DNA from: Gammaproteobacteria bacterium
GTDB lineage: Bacteria; Pseudomonadota; Gammaproteobacteria; JABABF01; JAHRAO01
Reading direction: 5' to 3'
DNA length: 43,895 nucleotides
NCBI GenBank assembly: GCA_020027215.1
Contig: JAHRAO010000002.1
Span: forward strand, 1-43,895
The stretch's first letter is position 1, and each line of letters begins with the position of its first letter. The notes under the pieces are model-generated. The model was not told where the DNA came from, searched no databases, and was given only the letters and a program-made list of their open reading frames with translations. The position numbers and the translations under genes are program-made. Of the stretch, positions 25,353 through 34,042 are shown one piece after another.

Positions 25353-26324
25353 CTATCTTTTTGCTTGTTGAGCATGGTATTTTGTTTGGGATGGTAATTC
25401 GCCAAACAACTGATGATATTCTTGCGCAAATCTACCTAAGTGCCAGATTCCCCAAGTACTCGCAATATCACTGATGCAACGCTCGCTAGACCAAATATCA
25501 CGCCGAATGCCATTAAAACGCATTATTTTAATATACCGCGATAGACTCATGTTCGTTTGTTCTAAAAAATAATGCTCTAACGTACGGCGGCAGACGTGTG
25601 TCTGTTGCGCAATACGCTGAATATCAATATCATAGCCCAAACACTCATCAATTAATGCTTTCGCGTACATCACTGCTTCACGCTTTCTATGCGTATTGTA
25701 TTTAGGCACCTGATTAGCGTAGTGCTCAATATTATCATGAGAGAAATGCCAATCAATGATAGATGCCATCGCGCGTTTAAATCGCGTACGCTGCTTGTTA
25801 GAATTGAAATCAAAGTAACTATTAAACAGCGAAGACAAAAAATCGCCGATCAGCGAATAAAGCGCCCGATTATGCTGGCCATTATCCACCAAACAAGACT
25901 GATGATGAGGCATAAAAGGCAATTCGGTAGTGTCCAGTAAATGACTGGCAATATGTATCAAGCAAACGTTCATCGCATGTTTGGAACTCACAGTAATTTC
26001 AGATTGAGGTGGTAGTAAAAATACGGATCCCTGCGTAAATTTCCGGCCATTAAATGTTAAGGGAATAGCACTTTCCAATACTAAGGCAATAGAGTAGTAA
26101 TGAGCTGGGACTGCCAAATTTTGCAATAAGCCACAATTGGCATATTCAAAATACAATGCCAATTCATTATCAAAGTGACAACTTAAAAAAGTGCCCTTAA
26201 ATTTGCCACCATCTAATTGTTGATATTGTTGATGATAGTTCTCTAATTGTTCCGCTTGCTGGTCAATATCGTAATATTGTCGGCACCTGACTGATGCGTG
26301 ATTTACTGAAACTGGATAGTACAT
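25353..26324 (-). CDS. AraC-family transcriptional regulator (EutR-like architecture)
   Basis: 323 residues. The N-terminal ~200 residues form an effector or cupin-like region beginning QQYQQLDGGKFKGTF, similar in layout to EutR-type regulators. The C-terminal helix-turn-helix pair is at ~235-315 (IQRIAQQTHVCRRTLEHYFL and CISDIASTWGIWHLGRFAQE, then YHQLFGELPSQT). It is divergent from the TonB receptor across 130 bp, so it probably controls that operon. The effector is unknown. EutR itself answers to ethanolamine and B12, but no eut genes are here. Confidence 0.85.
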   Translation of the reverse strand: MYYPVSVNHASVRCRQYYDIDQQAEQLENYHQQYQQLDGGKFKGTFLSCHFDNELALYFEYANCGLLQNLAVPAHYYSIALVLESAIPLTFNGRKFTQGSVFLLPPQSEITVSSKHAMNVCLIHIASHLLDTTELPFMPHHQSCLVDNGQHNRALYSLIGDFLSSLFNSYFDFNSNKQRTRFKRAMASIIDWHFSHDNIEHYANQVPKYNTHRKREAVMYAKALIDECLGYDIDIQRIAQQTHVCRRTLEHYFLEQTNMSLSRYIKIMRFNGIRRDIWSSERCISDIASTWGIWHLGRFAQEYHQLFGELPSQTKYHAQQAKR

Positions 26325-26388
26325 TCTTAAAATCTATGGTGTTATAGGGATTGCATCATTTTCAATTACACACAAAATATACGCAAAC

Positions 26389-26444
26389 TGGATAACACTT
26401 TTCAACCAATGATTGGATAATAGTATGTATATTGAGTAACTCAA
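26389..26444 (+). promoter_or_regulatory. Control region of the TonB-receptor operon
   Basis: Direct repeats TGGATAA (26389-26395 and 26414-26420) are 25 bp apart. The palindrome CCAATGATTGG is at 26406-26416, a -10-like GATAAT at 26416-26421, and the perfect palindrome TTGAGTAACTCAA at 26432-26444, just before the GAGG ribosome binding site. No -35 matches consensus, as is usual for promoters that need an AraC-type activator. Which element binds the divergent regulator cannot be told from sequence. Confidence 0.45.
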
Positions 26445-26454
26445 CGAGGTTAAT

Positions 26455-28818
26455 ATGGCGATTAGAATTATTACTACCCAACTGCTATTGATGATTGTAC
26501 TACTTTTTTGTGTCAGTCATACAATAGCACAAACTGCAACTGATGGCTCTGATGAAAATATCATCTTAGAAGAGATAATCGTTACCGCAAATAAACGGAC
26601 AGAATCGGTGCAAAACGTTGGCTTAAGCGTGAGAGCCATATTAGGTAGCGAACTGCAAGATAGAGGCATTACGGATTTTGAGGGCTTTGCCGTAACCATT
26701 CCTAACCTTTCTTTCGGTGCAACCGATGATGGCGTGCTCGCCAATCGCACTATATCTATTCGCGGCATTCAAGGCCTCAACACAACTAGCCTGTATTTAG
26801 ACGACATTCCATTAGATGAATCACTCAGCCCACTGGTATTAGATGTAGAAAGGATTGAAGTGTTGCGTGGGCCTCAGGGCACATTATACGGTGCGCGCGG
26901 TTTAGGCGGTACAGTAAAAATAGTCACCAAAAAACCAGAATTTGACGAAGTGTTTGGTTATATCAATGGCAATTTGTCCAGTGTGCAAGAAGGCGGGCTC
27001 AACTATACCGTTGACGGTGGTGTCAATATACCCCTTGCCGATAATGCTGGCCTGCGATTAAGCGCCTATCATCAAACGGAAAGCGGTATTTTTGACAAAA
27101 TAATCGGCAGCGCAACTGCGCCTGGGGTCGGTGCCCCCGCTGGCACTGCTGGTGCCATAATGGGCAGTTCGCCAACGCGGTTAGAAAACGTTGACGAGAA
27201 GACAACCTATGGCGCCCAAATTGCATTATTGGCCGAGTTAGGCGACAGTATCACTTTGGAGTCAAAAATCCTTTTGCAAAATACTCAGCTCTCTGGGTTT
27301 CCATTAGCAGACCAAATTTATACGAACAGCGGTAACTTATTGCTCAATGGTGACGACTATACGCAGGAGCGGTTATTTAATTTTAACGAGGGCGCAGACG
27401 ATGAATGGTTACAATTTAGTCTCAACCTCAATTTTGAATTGACAGGTGGTAATCTCACCTATTCAGGAGGATACTTTACAAGAGAGACCAATGACTTTGA
27501 AGACTCCAGTGAATTTATCTCTTTTACTTTACTTGGGGTTATCCTGCCTAATGCCTCTGTACCCTCTAGCCCAACCGCTTTGTTATCGCCCATTTATCAA
27601 AAATTAGAGTTTGATTCCCAAGTGCATGAATTGCGCTTTATCTCTGATTTTAATGGCAGCAATCACTTTATTGGTGGTTTGTTTTATCAAAATACAGACG
27701 ACAATGAAGCTTTTACTCCTCGCAATGTAGTACCGGGTTTAAATCAAGCTTTTTCAGGCTTTGTCGGAGCACCACACCCCCCTGGTGCTCTGCCCGGCGG
27801 TGACCTGGTGTTCACTTCAAATAGCCCAGCAGAAATTGAAGAGATTGGCGCCTATGGCGAGTTTACCCGCGATTTTGGTGAAAGATTTAGCGCAACAATT
27901 GGTGTGCGTTTTTTTGATACTACGGTAACCACCGAAGACTATTTCAACGGATTTGCAGTGGGTAGCGTGCCCAGCACGGCGCGTGGGACCCAGCGCGAAG
28001 ATGGCGCTAACGCTAAGCTATTAGCAGAATACAAAGCCAGTGATTCGTTATTTCTCTACGGCACAATATCAGAGGGATTTCGTATCGGCGGTAACAATGG
28101 ACCGCTTCCAGCAGCATTAGGTTGCCCTGCGAATGCGACACAGTTGGGCCTAAATGTAAGCGAATTAGCGCAATACAGGGCGGACAGCTTACTATCCATG
28201 GAATTGGGTGCTAAAAGCACTTTGTTAGATGGACGCGTGACTGTTAATGGTGCTTTATTTCAAAATGACATCGACAACATTCAACAGCGGGTCTTGCTCA
28301 CATGCGGCTTTGATTTTATCGCCAATTTAGGTGCTGCCAAAACCTCGGGAATAGAAATGGAGGCAGTGGCACGCCTAACCCCGAGTCTTCTATTTCAAGC
28401 GGGCATCGGCTATACTAAAGCGGAATTTACCCGGACGGTCAGGGGCATAGTGAACGCCGGTGACCCTTTACAACAGGTACCCGAACTCACTTACAACATC
28501 AATTTAGACTATAATGCCCCTTCTTTTATCAATGACTTTGAATGGTTGGCACGCTTGGATTACTCTTTTGTTGATAAAAGTGTGAGCACTGTAGTGAATG
28601 CCAATTCCGCACGGCAGCGCCCTGCTTTTTCTCTACTCAACTTGCGTGTGGGCCTGCATAGTGACTTATACAAAATAGAGCTTTTTATCGACAATGCCAC
28701 TGATGAAACAGCGGTATACTCAGACAATAGAACCTTAGCCGCTGAGGCAGCTGGAAGGGCGCGCATCGTACGCAACCGCCCCCGAACTATGGGATTGGCA
28801 TTCAAACGGTATTTTTAA
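26455..28818 (+). CDS. TonB-dependent outer-membrane receptor
   Basis: 787 residues. The signal peptide is MAIRIITTQ followed by a hydrophobic run to CVSHTIAQ. A TonB-box-like EEIIVTA follows at residues ~39-45, then a plug domain (NVGLSVRAILGSEL, RTISIRGIQG, YLDDIPLDES, VERIEVLRGPQGTLYGARG, GGTVKIVTKKP). The beta-barrel runs from ~160 to the C-terminal aromatic FKRYF. GAGG lies 5 nt before ATG. Such receptors import siderophores, cobalamin, glycans or other large ligands using TonB energy. The ligand cannot be assigned; the sequence has the flavour of the large uncharacterised receptor group of sphingomonads and marine gammaproteobacteria. It is followed after 10 nt by the hydrolase gene. 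Confidence 0.93.
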   Translation: MAIRIITTQLLLMIVLLFCVSHTIAQTATDGSDENIILEEIIVTANKRTESVQNVGLSVRAILGSELQDRGITDFEGFAVTIPNLSFGATDDGVLANRTISIRGIQGLNTTSLYLDDIPLDESLSPLVLDVERIEVLRGPQGTLYGARGLGGTVKIVTKKPEFDEVFGYINGNLSSVQEGGLNYTVDGGVNIPLADNAGLRLSAYHQTESGIFDKIIGSATAPGVGAPAGTAGAIMGSSPTRLENVDEKTTYGAQIALLAELGDSITLESKILLQNTQLSGFPLADQIYTNSGNLLLNGDDYTQERLFNFNEGADDEWLQFSLNLNFELTGGNLTYSGGYFTRETNDFEDSSEFISFTLLGVILPNASVPSSPTALLSPIYQKLEFDSQVHELRFISDFNGSNHFIGGLFYQNTDDNEAFTPRNVVPGLNQAFSGFVGAPHPPGALPGGDLVFTSNSPAEIEEIGAYGEFTRDFGERFSATIGVRFFDTTVTTEDYFNGFAVGSVPSTARGTQREDGANAKLLAEYKASDSLFLYGTISEGFRIGGNNGPLPAALGCPANATQLGLNVSELAQYRADSLLSMELGAKSTLLDGRVTVNGALFQNDIDNIQQRVLLTCGFDFIANLGAAKTSGIEMEAVARLTPSLLFQAGIGYTKAEFTRTVRGIVNAGDPLQQVPELTYNINLDYNAPSFINDFEWLARLDYSFVDKSVSTVVNANSARQRPAFSLLNLRVGLHSDLYKIELFIDNATDETAVYSDNRTLAAEAAGRARIVRNRPRTMGLAFKRYF

Positions 28819-28828
28819 TTCTCAACAC

Positions 28829-29770
28829 ATGATGATCTATAACCAAACACACACAAATCCTTCCATAAAAGTAGTCCTTATTGGTGTACTCACAGCTATG
28901 GCTGTGCTCTATAGCTGTAATAATTCTAATCTTTCTGAATTTGCCAATGATTCTGGTTATGCCACCGTTAATGGCAATAAATTGTTTTACCATCAGTACG
29001 GCAAGGGTACGCCATTGTTAGTCATGCATGGTGGATTAGGCTTAGATCACAACTATCTGCGCGCATTAGATGAGTTAGGCGAAGTCGCACAAATTGTGTA
29101 TTACGACCACCTCGGTAACGGTCGTTCTCAGGCTCCAGAAGATTGGAATCAAGTCAATTTTGACCGATTAACTAAAGACGCGAAAGACTTGATGAGGAAA
29201 TTGGGGTACGATAAATTTGTATTATATGGTCACTCTTATGGCAGTTTTATAGCCCAAGAATACGCGGTGCGATACCCTGAAACGCTAATGGGTCTCATTT
29301 TATCCAATGCTGCTCCCAATATCAAAGATTATCAACCTAAAATGCCTGAGTGGGCAACTCCGCAAGCTATTGCCGGATTTGGGCAACTATTTGCTGGACC
29401 CATGACGGGTGATGAACAATGGAAAAACACTTGGAGAATAGCATTACCCCTTTATTGGAAAGATATGGATGTTAACCTCGCTAATGCAATACATCATAAA
29501 ACGCAATATCGCGCAGATGCCTGGAATAGAGGGTTACAGCTACTCGGCAATTTTGAAATGAAAAATCGTCTCAAAGCGATTGCCGTTCCTACATTAGTGC
29601 TCGGAGGGCGCTACGATTTTATTACGCCTATGCACGCTCTAAGAGATATTGCCGCAGAGCTGCCGGATGTGCAGTTAATGGAGTTTAAGTCTAGCGCCCA
29701 TTATCCAATGATTACAGAAAAAAGCCTCTATTTCCATACCATTAAAGTGTGGCTGAAAAGGACACTGTGA
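28829..29770 (+). CDS. Lipoprotein alpha/beta hydrolase (proline-iminopeptidase-like)
   Basis: 313 residues. The N-terminal signal ends in a lipobox (AVLYSC, Cys30) followed by Asn, so outer-membrane anchoring facing the periplasm is expected. The alpha/beta-hydrolase triad is Ser136 (YGHSYGSF), Asp263 (GGRYDF) and His291 (SSAHYP). HGGLG at 67-71 forms the oxyanion region and resembles the HGGPG of prolyl aminopeptidases. These enzymes remove N-terminal proline or act on small amides and esters; the exact substrate is unknown. The spacing behind the TonB receptor indicates one operon, and hydrolysis of the imported ligand is a reasonable inference. Confidence 0.85.
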   Translation: MMIYNQTHTNPSIKVVLIGVLTAMAVLYSCNNSNLSEFANDSGYATVNGNKLFYHQYGKGTPLLVMHGGLGLDHNYLRALDELGEVAQIVYYDHLGNGRSQAPEDWNQVNFDRLTKDAKDLMRKLGYDKFVLYGHSYGSFIAQEYAVRYPETLMGLILSNAAPNIKDYQPKMPEWATPQAIAGFGQLFAGPMTGDEQWKNTWRIALPLYWKDMDVNLANAIHHKTQYRADAWNRGLQLLGNFEMKNRLKAIAVPTLVLGGRYDFITPMHALRDIAAELPDVQLMEFKSSAHYPMITEKSLYFHTIKVWLKRTL

Positions 29771-30058
29771 TCCATGTTTATCCCATTTTTGCATAATACA
29801 TGTGTGCAAAAAAGGATCATCACGTGCTGCCAGTATTTTTTGATCACCGAGCAGCGTCATTTTTGATTAAAAAATCACCTCATACTGAATCGCCTTTTCT
29901 CAGCAACTGCGGGGTGATTGAGTCATGCGTGCGCGCATGGCGAGATATTGATTGAATAAACGAGGTTTTCACCAATATCAATTAGATGCAATGGTTTTAA
30001 TAAATATTTATACTACAGTAATGGAGATAATACTGCATCGGTTACTTGTCATTGGTAT
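29771..30058. other. 288-nt intergenic region with an inverted repeat
   Basis: TTTTTGCA (29786-29793) and TGCAAAAA (29805-29812) form perfect 8-bp arms around an 11-nt loop, framed by TGATCC (29768-29773) and GGATCA (29814-29819). No T-run follows, so it is not a standard terminator. Further on, GCTGC/GCAGC arms precede TCATTTTTG, a weak terminator candidate. The last ~60 nt are AT-rich and include GATAATACTG, a possible -10 for the next gene. Confidence 0.4.
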
Positions 30059-31840
30059 ATGTCGATAACTATCCATTCAAGTTGTAGTCATTCGGCTGAT
30101 ATTCCTCAACATTATCCCTATTGCGATGCCTTATTTGACTACGCAGAATTTCTGCGCGCAATAGAAAAACAAGGCAAAATCGCCACCGATACAAGCGGTA
30201 AACGCACCATCATTATAGGCGCAGGAGCGGCAGGAATAACGGCAGCATATGAGTTATCGCGTTGCGGCAGCAATATCGTCTTAATATCGCCCGCCGAAGA
30301 TGCACTCCAATATGGACGCTGCTATAGCTACCCTATAGGACAACATAACGGTATTCCACACAGCCAAGCATTAGCCGAATTAGGCGCCATGCGGTTCCCA
30401 CCTTCGGAAGTCATGTTATTTCACTACTTTAAAAAATTTAATATTGCTCACGGCAAAAATTTTCCCGATCCTGGTGTGGTTGATACGCTTTTGCATACCA
30501 ATGGAAAAAATTATCAATGGCAAGCCAATAGCACCGTGCCCGATATTTTCCTTCCGCTTAAAGAGGGATGGGAAACGCTATTAGCTGAAGGCGTTACCCT
30601 AAGCAATGGGAGTAAACTCGTTGCCCCTCTTGCTATAGCCGATGCATTGCAACGCCAAGATTTAGTCTCCGCAAAAAGGGCGTGGCAAAAATGGATTGAT
30701 ATTTTTGAACCCTTTTCATTCCGCGCAGCATTGAGCATGATTTTTCAACAAGCCAACACCAACAAAATCCCTAAAAAACGGCAATGGACTGATGAGCAAA
30801 TTAATTTATTTGGCACATTAGGGGTGGGGAGTGGCGGTTTTGCTCCCCTTTACAGTATCGGTTTTTTAGAAATCGTGCGTTTATTTATTAATTCATTAGA
30901 GATCGCACAACAATTTATTCCGGGTGGGATATCCGCTGTATTTGCTGCAATGGAAAATCATTTTGGCAATACAGTACGCCGAATTCCGGCAAGGGTTTGC
31001 GCCGTCCACTCGGTGGGACAAGAAAAATTTTCAGTGGAATACATGCTCAATAACAGCAAACACAATATGGATTGCGATGCAGTCATCGTGACGACTCCCA
31101 ATTGGGTAACGGAAATCGCCACTAACCTCACCGACAACTTAATTATCAGTAAGGACATTAAAATTGCCATCCGCAATCAACACATCATCTCTTCCTCTAA
31201 ACTATTTATGCTCACGCAAGATCAATTTTGGCGCAAACAAGGGAAGGGATTTTTCCCCCAGAATATACAATCGGATACTTTGGTACGCGGGCTATACTGC
31301 TTATCGTATGATGAAGACCCCAATATGCCAGGTGTCGTATTGATCAGCTATACTTGGCAAGATGATTCAATAAAACAACTGGCACAATTCAAAAACACTA
31401 CCCAAACTGACGCACAATGTGTAAAAGCAAACTTTGCTAAAAGACTCGTTGCCGATGTGGCGGTATTTGCTCCCGATTTTGCTCGCCATCTCGTTCCCAT
31501 TAACAATGATTACGACAAAGGAATCATCTATATTCATTGGCTTGATGATTTCAATTACCGCGGTGCATTCAAATTAAATCATCCGGGGCAAAGCCGTGAA
31601 ACGCAAGCCATGTTTACACAATTTCAAAAAGCGGGAACGCCCGATGACCCAGGTGTCTATGTTGCCGGAGACGGCACTTCTTTCTGTGCTGGGTGGGTTG
31701 AAGGGGCGCTACAAACGGGCATCAATGCCGCCTGCGGAGTGCTCAAACGTTTTGGAGCAACTGGATTTATCCCCCATAACCCGCTGACTGGAGTACGTTC
31801 TAGCGAATACTCCTATTCAACAATGGCGGAAAAAAAATAA
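30059..31840 (+). CDS. Flavin amine oxidase, tryptophan 2-monooxygenase / aromatic amino-acid oxidase-like
   Basis: 593 residues. The FAD-binding Rossmann motif is at ~50-65 (TIIIGAGAAGITAAYELSR). AELGAMRFPPSEVM and LGVGSGGFAPLYSIGFLEIV are signatures shared with IaaM tryptophan 2-monooxygenase and Pseudomonas phenylalanine oxidase. Towards the end come SYTWQDDS, YRGAFKLNHPGQ and the second FAD contact AGDGTSFCAGWVEGALQTG. Such enzymes turn L-Trp or L-Phe into the amide plus CO2, or the keto acid plus ammonia and H2O2. No iaaH-type amidase lies nearby. No signal peptide is seen, so it is cytoplasmic. Substrate and reaction are undetermined. It stands alone 288 nt after the receptor operon. 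Confidence 0.82.
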   Translation: MSITIHSSCSHSADIPQHYPYCDALFDYAEFLRAIEKQGKIATDTSGKRTIIIGAGAAGITAAYELSRCGSNIVLISPAEDALQYGRCYSYPIGQHNGIPHSQALAELGAMRFPPSEVMLFHYFKKFNIAHGKNFPDPGVVDTLLHTNGKNYQWQANSTVPDIFLPLKEGWETLLAEGVTLSNGSKLVAPLAIADALQRQDLVSAKRAWQKWIDIFEPFSFRAALSMIFQQANTNKIPKKRQWTDEQINLFGTLGVGSGGFAPLYSIGFLEIVRLFINSLEIAQQFIPGGISAVFAAMENHFGNTVRRIPARVCAVHSVGQEKFSVEYMLNNSKHNMDCDAVIVTTPNWVTEIATNLTDNLIISKDIKIAIRNQHIISSSKLFMLTQDQFWRKQGKGFFPQNIQSDTLVRGLYCLSYDEDPNMPGVVLISYTWQDDSIKQLAQFKNTTQTDAQCVKANFAKRLVADVAVFAPDFARHLVPINNDYDKGIIYIHWLDDFNYRGAFKLNHPGQSRETQAMFTQFQKAGTPDDPGVYVAGDGTSFCAGWVEGALQTGINAACGVLKRFGATGFIPHNPLTGVRSSEYSYSTMAEKK

Positions 31841-31862
31841 CATTGCGTGGTGCCGAACAGAT

Positions 31863-32417
31863 CTATGTTTGACGCCATTTCATTGAACACCCCATACTCG
31901 GTATTTGTTGTGCTGGTCCCTGCTCGGTGTCGGCAATCATCACCAATGCATCAAATAAGTCGCGTTGTCGGGTACCTCCCTTGTTGTGCATAGTGTCATC
32001 TAATCGCCCCCTATACTGCAATTGAAATTGACGATTATAGCCAAAAAAGTCAGGGGTGCACACTGCACCGTAATCACGGGCGGTCTTTTGGCTTTCGTCA
32101 AATAAATAGGGAAAAGGAAAATCGTATTGTGCGGCAACTTTACGCATATGAACGACATCGTCTTCGGGATATTCCTGAACATCATTAGACATAATCGCTA
32201 CCGAGCGCACTCCGTGCATTTGTAATTCACGGGCATCGCAAACAATGTTTTCTAACACTGCCTGCACATACGGACAATGATTGCAGATAAACATCACCAA
32301 TAAACCATTGCTCCCCATCATATTGCGCAACGAGTGGACTGTGCCTGCCGTATCGGGCAGAGAAAAATCAGGGGCGGGGGCACCTAAATCGCACATGGGG
32401 GTTTTCTGGACAGCCAT
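31863..32417 (-). CDS. Thioredoxin-fold (AhpC/TSA-like) redox protein
   Basis: 184 residues. The N-terminal peroxiredoxin-like part (APDFSLPDTAGTVHSLRNMM) is followed by Cys45-x-x-Cys48 in ICNHCPYVQAV, a motif typical of a small bacterial thioredoxin-like family. FPYLFDESQKTARDYGAVCTPDFFG provides the cis-Pro region with another Cys. There is no signal peptide, so it is cytoplasmic. A thiol-disulfide or peroxide role is likely but unproven. The start ATG 32417 is chosen because a TATAAT ends 6 nt before it; the GTG at 32441 would put that promoter inside the gene. It is convergent with the flavoenzyme gene. Confidence 0.87.
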   Translation of the reverse strand: MAVQKTPMCDLGAPAPDFSLPDTAGTVHSLRNMMGSNGLLVMFICNHCPYVQAVLENIVCDARELQMHGVRSVAIMSNDVQEYPEDDVVHMRKVAAQYDFPFPYLFDESQKTARDYGAVCTPDFFGYNRQFQLQYRGRLDDTMHNKGGTRQRDLFDALVMIADTEQGPAQQIPSMGCSMKWRQT

Positions 32418-32423
32418 TCTAAC

Positions 32424-32471
32424 ATTATACGCTGCTTGCACTATTCATAGATACACATTTGTCTGTATAAT
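32424..32471. promoter_or_regulatory. Back-to-back -10 elements between two divergent genes
   Basis: TATAAT on the minus strand (32429-32424) ends 6 nt before the thioredoxin-like ATG. TATAAT on the plus strand (32466-32471) ends 8 nt before the S41-protease ATG. Neither gene has a Shine-Dalgarno and no strong -35 is visible. Both transcripts could be leaderless. Confidence 0.5.
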
Positions 32472-32479
32472 AAAATTAT

Positions 32480-34042
32480 ATGTCCATAATGTTTTTTTGC
32501 CGCACAAATCAATATTTTTTAATATTTTTTGCCAATATCCTACTCTGGGGATGTGGTGGCGATGACAACAATCCATCCCCAATCTCTCCATCTTACCAGC
32601 AAGGCGTATTTGCACCATCAAGCGATTTTATCAATTCTTGCCTGAACCCCCGCATCGGCAATGCGCCATGGGATAACCAACCTTATCCCGATAAGCAAGG
32701 GATCTTATTAGATGAATTGCAGTGGTTACGTTCTATGAGCCACGAGCGATATTTATGGTATCGTGAATTACCCGATGTCAATCCAGCACTCCATCAATCC
32801 ACGACCACTTACTTTGCCCTCCTCAAAACCACCGCCACGACCAATTCGGGGAAAGATCGCGACCAATTTCATTTCACCCTCACGACCGCAGATTATTTTG
32901 CCAGAACAGCGGGAGTTAGTTCGGGCTACGGCATGCAATATGTTTTACTGAGCAACAGACCGCCGCGCGATATTCGCATCGCCTATGTCATCCCGAATAC
33001 ACCCGCCGCACAAGCTGGAATACGCCGCGGCGATAAAATCACCGCCATCAATGGTAGTGATACCGTGAATGGCAGCAATGTAGATTTTTTCAATGCCGCT
33101 TTATTTCCCTCTGCTCCCAATGTGTCTTATCAATTTACCCTCCAATCTAAAACGGGCACAGTGCGCACTGAGACTCTGACATCTAGGGCAATCAGCACCC
33201 AACCAGTATTAGTCACGACAACCATGCGCACGATTGACTCCTCCAACTCCTCCAGCACAATTGGATATCTATTATTCACGACCTATGGTGCTCATAAAGC
33301 AGAAGCGCAACTGTACACCGCATTCAACCAGTTTATGGCAGAGTCGGTTACAGATTTAGTATTAGATTTACGTTATAACTCCGGCGGGTTTGTTTATATT
33401 GCCAGTCAATTGGCATATATGATCGCTGGAACACAGCGCACGAACGGTAAACTTTTTTCTCGCTTGCGCAGCAACGATAAACTGCCCGATCAAAATGTTG
33501 ATTTCCTCAGCACCGGCAGTGGTCTATCTTCGATATCTAGAAGTACAGCTTTACCCTCACTCAATCTCTCGCGAGTTTTTATCCTCACCGGCTCCAATAC
33601 TTGTTCAGCAAGCGAAGAAACAATCAATGGTTTGCTCGGCATCGGCGTAGAAGTGATCCAAATCGGCAACACCACCTGTGGGAAACCTTTTGGATTTTCA
33701 GCGCAGCATAACTGCGGCACTTCCTATTTCACCATAGATTTTGTGGCGGAGAATAACAATGGGTTTAGCGATTATGCCGATGGGTTTTCACCTGTAAATA
33801 CGATCACCCGTAATAATGCACACTTACCCGGTTGTATGATGGGCGATGATTTTTCCCGCCCACTCGGGGACCCGCAAGAAGCACGCCTTGCCGCTGCACT
33901 ACAATATAGGCACAATAGATCTTGTCCAACAAACATAAGTGGTGAATTGATTGTGCACCATAAACGGCGTGGCAGCGGACAGGGTGCTCTATCCCTCCCC
34001 GCTGGACAGTACGGTATGCTCTGGGAGAATTACGGACGATAG
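32480..34042 (+). CDS. Lipoprotein S41-family peptidase with PDZ domain
   Basis: 520 residues. The signal sequence ends in lipobox ILLWGC (Cys25) followed by GGDDNN, so outer-membrane anchoring is expected. A PDZ domain lies at ~165-215 (YVIPNTPAAQAGIRRGDKIT). The S41 core has LVLDLRYNSGG, Ser378 in TCSASEE and Lys402 in TTCGKPFG, the Ser-Lys pair of tail-specific proteases with near-canonical spacing. It is related to carboxy-terminal processing proteases but has extra N- and C-terminal parts. Substrates are unknown; envelope protein turnover is likely. Its 3' end overlaps convergent trpF by 13 bp. Confidence 0.88.
   Translation: MSIMFFCRTNQYFLIFFANILLWGCGGDDNNPSPISPSYQQGVFAPSSDFINSCLNPRIGNAPWDNQPYPDKQGILLDELQWLRSMSHERYLWYRELPDVNPALHQSTTTYFALLKTTATTNSGKDRDQFHFTLTTADYFARTAGVSSGYGMQYVLLSNRPPRDIRIAYVIPNTPAAQAGIRRGDKITAINGSDTVNGSNVDFFNAALFPSAPNVSYQFTLQSKTGTVRTETLTSRAISTQPVLVTTTMRTIDSSNSSSTIGYLLFTTYGAHKAEAQLYTAFNQFMAESVTDLVLDLRYNSGGFVYIASQLAYMIAGTQRTNGKLFSRLRSNDKLPDQNVDFLSTGSGLSSISRSTALPSLNLSRVFILTGSNTCSASEETINGLLGIGVEVIQIGNTTCGKPFGFSAQHNCGTSYFTIDFVAENNNGFSDYADGFSPVNTITRNNAHLPGCMMGDDFSRPLGDPQEARLAAALQYRHNRSCPTNISGELIVHHKRRGSGQGALSLPAGQYGMLWENYGR

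Noticed and set aside
25070-25474. Short readings of 61-91 codons on both strands across the repeats
   Set aside because: They follow the 113-bp repeat arms, lack ribosome binding sites and have no protein-like features.
29768-29819. Inverted repeat after the hydrolase gene as a Rho-independent terminator
   Set aside because: The hairpin is AT-rich and no T-run follows on either strand; listed only as an inverted repeat.
29941-29990. ATTGAT/ATCAAT pair upstream of the flavoenzyme as an operator
   Set aside because: Only six bases match, with a long spacer in AT-rich DNA; chance is likely.
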